Shown: in pieces, positions 58,223-64,000 of the stretch
How the letters are laid out: every line of letters begins with the position of its first letter
Numbering within the stretch: the stretch's first letter is position 1
Assembly (NCBI GenBank): GCA_946406115.1
Contig: OX291551.1
Span: forward strand, 7,626,001 to 7,690,000
Source: Apoda limacodes
Lineage: Eukaryota > Arthropoda > Insecta > Lepidoptera > Limacodidae
DNA length: 64,000 bases
Direction of reading: 5' to 3'
Notes under the pieces: model-generated
Database searches by the model: none
Told to the model about the DNA's origin: nothing
The model's input: the letters and a program-made list of their open reading frames with translations, nothing else
Program-made: the position numbers and the translations under genes

Positions 58223-61200
58223 TCATGAGCTTGGTTGAATTCTCTTATTTTTAACACTTGGATGCGTTACATATGTGTTCGACATTGCTCTAGGGGTGTG
58301 GGTTCCCGAATCGGGCAATGCTGGAAGCTTATCTGTAGGATGCCTAATCATTATTTTTTTTTGAGACCCTGTCACTGCCGTTTTAACACATTCTTGTTTA
58401 TTCTTTATATCTACACTATCGGTGGTGTTATGGAATGACTTAACACTCTTTCTTTCACTTTCACTTTCACTACCTGATTGTTTATTTGGTTTTAAAGCAC
58501 TGAAAGCTTTAGTTTGTTTTAGTAACGATCGATCATTACATAGTGCTGCTATTAGAGGCAAGTCTAAGTTCTTGCTTTTCTCTCTAAGAGTTTTAATGTC
58601 TAAATCACAATTGGATTCTTTAGATTTTACAACACTCATATCACTTGTATTTGTGTCGCTGCTCATAGGTTTAAATTCTCTTAAGTGGGATGGGAGTTTT
58701 TTCTTATGTTCGTATGGAGGTGGAGGTGGGGGCGGCATCCTTCTTGTTCTCGATGGAGGCGGGTCTCTTATGTGCAACATGTTGTCATTGGATTTCACCC
58801 GCGAGAAGTTGGGAATCTCCAGTATAGGTAACGGCATCGGAGGTCTCTCGAGATTTACTGAATGATTACTTAATGTTCTGCTTGTTAATGAATACCAACT
58901 AGCTCGGGTACCAGGCATTTGGATGTAAGAGTCTGAAAGATTCTGTATAGATCCATACATGGATGATCCAGACATGGAAGTCGATAGGAATGGTGTACTT
59001 CTGTATTGCAGGTTACTTTTATGTATGTTCGACATACGGGATTCTGTTACCTTGTGATCCAGATAATTTTGTTGTGATATGGCTGGGTCTTGGAGAGGGT
59101 AGTAAACGTAATCTACGTCGCTGTATAATTGCTGATGGAACAAGGGGTTGTGTGGAGGAGGCGGAGGAGGCATACGACTAACAGGAGGTGGTGGTGGTAA
59201 TCTTGTTCTGCGGGGTGGTGGTGGAGGGGGTAGTTTCATCATGGCTACAAGAACGTTAGGTTCTACTCCTGGTATTAATGGTGGTATTTCTCTGGATGGA
59301 GAAAGATTATTTATACCTTGGGCCAATTTTGACCTTTCAGCTCTTCGACTAGACGCTTGATGTCGTTTTGACTTCTGAAATCGATGTTCCAGCACCATTG
59401 GACTTGCAAATGTTCTTCCACTAGAGACGTTAACTTCTCCCGCTTCTGCCTTTAAAATCGTAATCATAGGTTTTGAAGTCACTACTCTAGCTGCCACTTC
59501 TTCTTTATCTCCTCTTTCTTTTTGCTTTAAAGCGAACGTTGATGAAGTGCCAGGATATGCTGGGGGTGCTTTATTTGGGATTGTAGCACAAGATGGAACT
59601 GTTAAATGATTGTACTCATAGGGAGGCGGTGGTTTATCTGGATATCTGGGACCAATTGGAGCATTCATATCTGTGTTTAGATCCAAAATGTTTGTAAGTG
59701 TCAAATTGTGCACTTTGCGGCTGTCAGTTCTCGTTGGAGGGGTTGGAGGGCGATCAAAAAATGGATCGCTGGGATAGTTATCGTCAGAAGGAGCAGTGTC
59801 TTCATGACCTTGCAAATAACTATCACCCGAAAACGGTAATGGTAATCGGACATAGTCAGATACTGAATCTAGTGTATCACTCACTGATTGACTCTTTGGA
59901 TAGACCCCTCTGCCTACTATTAGGTCACTTAATTCACTAGCACTGAGCAAATTATGTTTTTTGTCAGTCGGATCACTGCCATCTCCGTGAAAGGACATGG
60001 TGCTCACGTTCGAACTAGTTCGTTCTCTGAAATTTTCACTGTGTTCTTTGCTGACTAACTTTGTAGAGCCATCAATACAGTCTGTATTAGTTAGAGATTC
60101 TTGTAAACGTAATGTTGCTGTGGAATGACTAGATCTTTCAGATTTACTTTTTAATATTGATGAAACACTATCTATGTCCGCAAGATCATTCTCACTGTTA
60201 AGGTCTTCTGATGATTTATAGTGTTCATAATTTGAATTGCTGTAATGCGTCCCTTCAGAAAGTGTATCCAGTTTGGATCGTGCGGTAAGTTCAGAACTTC
60301 CCATGGTGTACACACCGCTTGTTTCACTCGACGCAGCCACTGTAACTGGTTGTCCTAAGCCATCGTATAAGTATGCAGTATCTTGAGTGAATTCTATATC
60401 TATTCCTACTGTACTGTTATCACTTAGCATAGAATTTTGAGCTGTGTGACTGTAGCCCAATTCCAAGCTACTTGCATTAGATGCTCTGCTTAGTGTGCTT
60501 AGTCCAGCTCTGGTCATTATAACTGTGCTGCATGAAGATGAACATTGTGATCCTGTGCATTTTAATTTGGTAGATATTGGACTATCTGAAGAAGTTTCCG
60601 TTGTACTATGATCGGGTAAAGTAGTAGTTTCATCTAATTGGCTCGTTACATTTTGTCCTGTTTCGGAGGTTGTTTCACTAACAATATTGTCACTTTCATC
60701 TGTACTCTTGGTGGGGCGCATTTTTGATTTAGGTAGCTGTAGCGAGGACGTTTTACTGAGCGGTGGATCTTCTTTAGGAATGTGTCGAATAAAGTATGAA
60801 TTAGTGCAATCCAATAAATGAGCAAAAGCTAAACTTTCTGTGGAAGGTGCTGGAGGGGAGTCTATCATTATTTCTAGTTCATCTTCTGACTGAACTCTGT
60901 CGCTTACAATTCCTGATGTTGTATTCGAACTTGTCGAAGAAATGACTGATATTCTTTGTTCACTTTTATTGTTTTGATTGTACCCAATTAAATTTAAAGA
61001 TTTAGAATATCCATAACAGCTCTTACGTTCTTCTTCTTCTTGAGCTAAAACTTCTGTAAATTTTGGAGCAATCTTCATAGAAAATTGATGCGTTTCTTTA
61101 CACAACGCAAACAAATATTTACATTTCTCGTCGCTTGTAGAATATAAGGTAATTTTCCCTTCTTCGGTTCTAATTTCAAACTTCTTTCTGTCAAAGCTAA

Positions 61201-61723
61201 GCTTTCCAATAGAACTCCATATAAAATTAGAAACAGGTCCATTGTCAGGCAAAATTTTGATTCCTTTAGCTGTGACAAGAAGCCATACTGTTCCCGGTTC
61301 TAACTCTGTTTTAGATTGTTTTAATCTGTATCTATGAGAGTTAATAGTGTCGGGCAAAAGACATACTTCACGAATGAATCTAATTTCTGCATCACATTTC
61401 GACAGACCCCTGTGTTCTCTGTGACAAGCGCGCATGGCAGCAGCAACCCAATCTCCCGTAAGAGAAGCAGGTGCATAATTTTCGACCTTGAAATAGTCTC
61501 GGTCCGCATAAGTATCGGCGTCACCGAATTCGGCTTGTAACGCCAATCCAGTGAGAAGAAGTAGTAATTCGGCGGGTAATGCGTCCCTTGTACACACGTT
61601 GTGTCGAAGTTGCTGAAAGTACAAATGTCGTCCGACATCATCCTGCAGAAGAAGTGGACTCTCCACATGGAACTGTACAACTAGGTGCAGTTCCAGGAGC
61701 GGCTTCCCGTTTGCACCGAGACC
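58223..61723 (-). CDS. ex: expanded-like last coding exon
   Basis: 3501 bases after a GTTTTCAG acceptor, ending in KNKRIQPSS and TGA at 58223-58225. The open frame reaches upstream to 61882, but those 53 codons are intron. The joint at 61723 restores the FERM sequence with the next exon. Confidence 0.87.
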   Translation of the reverse strand, partial: GLGANGKPLLELHLVVQFHVESPLLLQDDVGRHLYFQQLRHNVCTRDALPAELLLLLTGLALQAEFGDADTYADRDYFKVENYAPASLTGDWVAAAMRACHREHRGLSKCDAEIRFIREVCLLPDTINSHRYRLKQSKTELEPGTVWLLVTAKGIKILPDNGPVSNFIWSSIGKLSFDRKKFEIRTEEGKITLYSTSDEKCKYLFALCKETHQFSMKIAPKFTEVLAQEEEERKSCYGYSKSLNLIGYNQNNKSEQRISVISSTSSNTTSGIVSDRVQSEDELEIMIDSPPAPSTESLAFAHLLDCTNSYFIRHIPKEDPPLSKTSSLQLPKSKMRPTKSTDESDNIVSETTSETGQNVTSQLDETTTLPDHSTTETSSDSPISTKLKCTGSQCSSSCSTVIMTRAGLSTLSRASNASSLELGYSHTAQNSMLSDNSTVGIDIEFTQDTAYLYDGLGQPVTVAASSETSGVYTMGSSELTARSKLDTLSEGTHYSNSNYEHYKSSEDLNSENDLADIDSVSSILKSKSERSSHSTATLRLQESLTNTDCIDGSTKLVSKEHSENFRERTSSNVSTMSFHGDGSDPTDKKHNLLSASELSDLIVGRGVYPKSQSVSDTLDSVSDYVRLPLPFSGDSYLQGHEDTAPSDDNYPSDPFFDRPPTPPTRTDSRKVHNLTLTNILDLNTDMNAPIGPRYPDKPPPPYEYNHLTVPSCATIPNKAPPAYPGTSSTFALKQKERGDKEEVAARVVTSKPMITILKAEAGEVNVSSGRTFASPMVLEHRFQKSKRHQASSRRAERSKLAQGINNLSPSREIPPLIPGVEPNVLVAMMKLPPPPPPRRTRLPPPPPVSRMPPPPPPHNPLFHQQLYSDVDYVYYPLQDPAISQQNYLDHKVTESRMSNIHKSNLQYRSTPFLSTSMSGSSMYGSIQNLSDSYIQMPGTRASWYSLTSRTLSNHSVNLERPPMPLPILEIPNFSRVKSNDNMLHIRDPPPSRTRRMPPPPPPPYEHKKKLPSHLREFKPMSSDTNTSDMSVVKSKESNCDLDIKTLREKSKNLDLPLIAALCNDRSLLKQTKAFSALKPNKQSGSESESERKSVKSFHNTTDSVDIKNKQECVKTAVTGSQKKIMIRHPTDKLPALPDSGTHTPRAMSNTYVTHPSVKNKRIQPSS

Positions 61724-63886
61724 CTGAAAACAAAGAAAAATCATGTTAACACTAGTTAATCCATGTAACAATTTATTTCTTGAATCGTAGCAAAATGGGA
61801 TATGGTAATTGTTAACACTTTTAAAAGTAATGAAGACATTTATAAATTGACATTCACATGCCGACGTATTACAATCCAGCACAAGGAGAGTCGATCGGAA
61901 ACATTGACCTGCTACTTATTTATTTAAATGAGTTTAAAGAGTACTGTGACCTTCCGATACTAATATTTATAAAAGGCAATCAACTTTTTCACATCATTGT
62001 ATGATGATGTAATCTGCCATAGAGTGTAGTGTCCGAACTCCGAAGGGATAAAAGACCCGTTCATTCAATAGATTGGCACATATCGTGTGTGGGTGTCATG
62101 CCTATTACAAAATCATTCCGTAATACAGTAGGTAACAAGTCATTTCGTTTTAAAATTGTGTTGCTGTGCTCTGTAGCTCCTACATGCTGCATTTGAAACA
62201 TACCAATAAGTTTTAGATAATAATTTACTTAGATCAAATAATTTACTAGCCATACGTGTATAAATACCTACTGCTTCATTGAATTTTAGGTATATAAAAG
62301 AAAGCTTGACTAAATTGAAAACATATTATTTAATTTTGCCTATTTGTGCTAAAATCTTTGTGTTGGTTGGTTAATTTATTTGTTATTGATTAGAGGCGCA
62401 ACAAACAGTTGCACTTTTTGTCAAAGAGTTAGTTAGAAGTTCCCGATTGACCGAGAGTGTTACCGCAAGAATATATTTTTCTGAGTGTAATACCGGTGAA
62501 AATATTCTTCACGGCGCAACGGAGCAACGGGTTGACCTGATTTGTTATACGAGGATAGTTAAAAGGATAGAGAAAGACAATGATCAGTTTTTTATCACAA
62601 TCGAGAGTTCCCACTTTCAAGACTGATTTCTCATACTGTAGTCCTTAGAAGAAACCTCGGCAGGGATCTTTTCGTAAACCTAAACGTTCGCGGGCACCTC
62701 TGAAACCACATTTTATAACATTCTAGCTTTTGGCCGCGGTTTCACCCGCCCTGAATTTGGTTATCGGTGTAGGATTTCAACGGCAACTGCACAATTATAA
62801 AAACAGAACTGACTCACGCTTGACGTTTTCAAGTAGCCCATGTCCTTTCCCGGGACTCGAACTCTCTCCAAGCCAAATCGGTTTAGCGGTTTAAGCGTGA
62901 AGAGGTAACAGACAGACAGACAGAGTTACTTTCGCATTTATAATATTAGTGCGGATTAAAAAAACATAACCATACCCTAGTATCGATATGTACGGCATCT
63001 AATATTTCCAAATCTTTTTAACTGGAATTGCTTGTCAATTCAAAACAGCTTGATTTGTGAAATCAAGTTTTCAAAGGCAATCAAGCATGTAATTATTATA
63101 GCTTTCTTTTTACAGTAGATCACCAATAATTACATATTATAAAATTAAATTAGCATAGATCTCTCTCTAAAGTGGATTTTTAATTATCACATAAATATTG
63201 ATAATGATTGTGTTAGTACTTCAATGTTGTACGTAAGTCTCAAATACCGAAGTAAATTTGAACATAAATATGTTTTTAATTTTCAAAGTAAATGGTTTTT
63301 GTGGTCGATGCATAGGGATCATCCTTATAGAATCTCTTCAGAACTCATTTCATCTCCTACCTTAGAACCTAAATGATCACGCACAGTGTGGTTTTAGAGA
63401 AACTTCCTCCCGCGAACGCTTAGGACGTGTAATGAGCTCACTACCATGGCTTCCTTTAAGGACTACAGTATAGGGGTTCTTCAAGAAAGAAGTAATTAGA
63501 TTTTTAAAGTGTCGGCAAAGCGCGAGAAATGCCCCTAGTGTTTCAAGTGTCCATAGGCTACGTTGATCGCTTAAAATCAGGCTGACCTTTAGCTAGTTTG
63601 CCACCTTAGTACCTAGTACAAAAAAATAAACCAGAACAATAGTTTTTGAAACTTTGTGTACTCTTGATACAATACCTCTTAAGTTTAAGATATAATTAGT
63701 ACTAAGGTAATATAGATGCAGTCTCTACTTTTTGAACTTTCCGTGCTATGGCATAAAGCGATCAGACCTGTGTGCAAACGCTTGTAGTAAATAAGTAACA
63801 ACTTACGTGTGTATGGGACGATCTCCAGCTCTTTGGCGCGTATTTTGATAATTTGCTGTCGGAATCAACAAACATGAACTCTCCAT
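58223..63886 (-). CDS. ex: Expanded-like FERM protein of the Hippo pathway (5' end outside window)
   Basis: Apical membrane scaffold that in flies acts upstream of Warts and binds Yorkie directly. Exons 63886-63807 and 61723-58223 join in phase 0 (SSHTH then GLGANGKP), giving the last 1192 residues. The FERM F1 end and F2 are followed by an F3/PTB-like stretch (TVWLLVTAKGIKIL). After it comes a long Ser/Thr-rich low-complexity tail. The tail has three PPxY motifs: PPPPYEYN near 59620, PPAY near 59560 and PPPPYEH near 58720. These fit WW-domain partners such as Yorkie and Kibra. There are also polyproline runs near 59160-59235. The first visible exon begins mid-codon, so upstream coding exons lie beyond 64000. 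FRMD6-like would be the alternative name; the PPxY set favours expanded. Confidence 0.8.
62618..62720 (-). mobile_element. Jockey-type LINE fragment in the expanded intron
   Basis: Contains ACTGTAGTCCTTAGAAGAAA and TCGGCAGGGATCTTTTCG, matching the internal part of the same 3' end family. Confidence 0.55.
62723..62956 (+). repeat. Dispersed repeat (CTAGCTTTTGGCCGCGG type) in the expanded intron
   Basis: Head TCTAGCTTTTGGCCGCGGTT, a CAGACAGACAGACAGA stretch and the tail TTATAATATTAGTGCGGAT. Confidence 0.6.
63340..63632 (+). mobile_element. Jockey-type LINE 3' end in the expanded intron
   Basis: Reads AACCTAAATGATCACGCACA through AGTTTGCCACCTTAGTACCT and an A-rich end. It ends about 175 bases from the expanded exon at 63807. 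Confidence 0.7.
63807..63886 (-). CDS. ex: expanded-like internal exon (FERM F1 end)
   Basis: 80 bases between a TTACAG acceptor and GTAAGT donor, encoding DGEFMFVDSDSKLSKYAPKS and RSSHTH. The leading Asp codon is split, so a further exon must lie to the right of the window. Confidence 0.85.
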
Positions 63887-64000
63887 CTGTAACATGAAAA
63901 AAAGTTATATTATAAATAGGTACAGTTTTACATACTTTTCTGACGTTCCGACCATGGGTGTTTGGTCGCTAGTGTCGTTGTAAGTTCACACTATTTCAAT

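Larger units (their letters stand above)
61724..63806 (-). other. ex: expanded intron
   Basis: GT-AG intron of 2083 bases holding two LINE fragments in opposite orientation and one dispersed repeat. The first 159 bases next to the 3' exon happen to stay open in frame. Confidence 0.75.

Noticed and set aside
61724..61882. Extended start of the expanded-like frame at 61882
   Set aside because: The 53 extra codons do not resemble a FERM domain, and a splice acceptor at 61724-61725 joins cleanly to the exon at 63807.

Overview
The window looks like nuclear DNA of a moth or butterfly (Lepidoptera). The gene content is that of an arthropod (rdgB, expanded, insect-type CD98hc), the introns and intergenic DNA are AT-rich, and dispersed repeats that I know from lepidopteran genomes fill most of the space. 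No bacterial, viral, CRISPR, rRNA-operon or canonical tRNA gene was found.

Four protein-coding genes are supported. (1) rdgB, minus strand, 10032-13547: a class IIA phosphatidylinositol transfer protein with PITP, FFAT-like, DDHD and LNS2 parts, all in one uninterrupted 1171-codon exon, with a probable intron only in the 5' UTR. (2) CPT2, minus strand, 28407-39040: mitochondrial carnitine O-palmitoyltransferase 2, rebuilt from eight exons whose splice phases all agree (653 residues). (3) CD98hc (SLC3A2-like amino-acid transporter heavy chain), plus strand, 42750-55516: three exons, 613 residues, with one membrane segment and a catalytically dead amylase-like ectodomain. (4) expanded, minus strand, 58223-63886 and running off the right edge: two 3' exons with the FERM F2/F3 region and a long tail carrying three PPxY motifs. 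The genes act separately (phosphoinositide transport, fatty-acid oxidation, amino-acid transport, Hippo signalling). Nothing suggests an operon or a functional cluster.

Layout: 1-10 kb is repeat-rich intergenic DNA with foldback elements. 10-16.4 kb is rdgB and its upstream region. 16.4-28.4 kb is a gene-free repeat field with tandem duplications, two 5S-rRNA-like modules, a hAT-like candidate and a long palindrome. 28.4-39 kb is CPT2, with Jockey-type LINE fragments in its introns. 39.2-41.4 kb is a cluster of three related inverted-repeat elements just upstream of CPT2. 42.7-55.5 kb is CD98hc, whose second intron holds a nested 2.9-kb TTAA-flanked DNA transposon. 55.5-58.2 kb is a repeat-bearing 3' flank. 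58.2-64 kb is expanded.

The most noteworthy items are the TTAA-flanked transposon (with an unoccupied copy of the same target sequence elsewhere in the window), the antisense 5S-rRNA-derived modules, the intron-free rdgB coding region, the MITE cluster upstream of CPT2, and a diverged duplicate of the CD98hc C-terminal codons in its own 3' flank.
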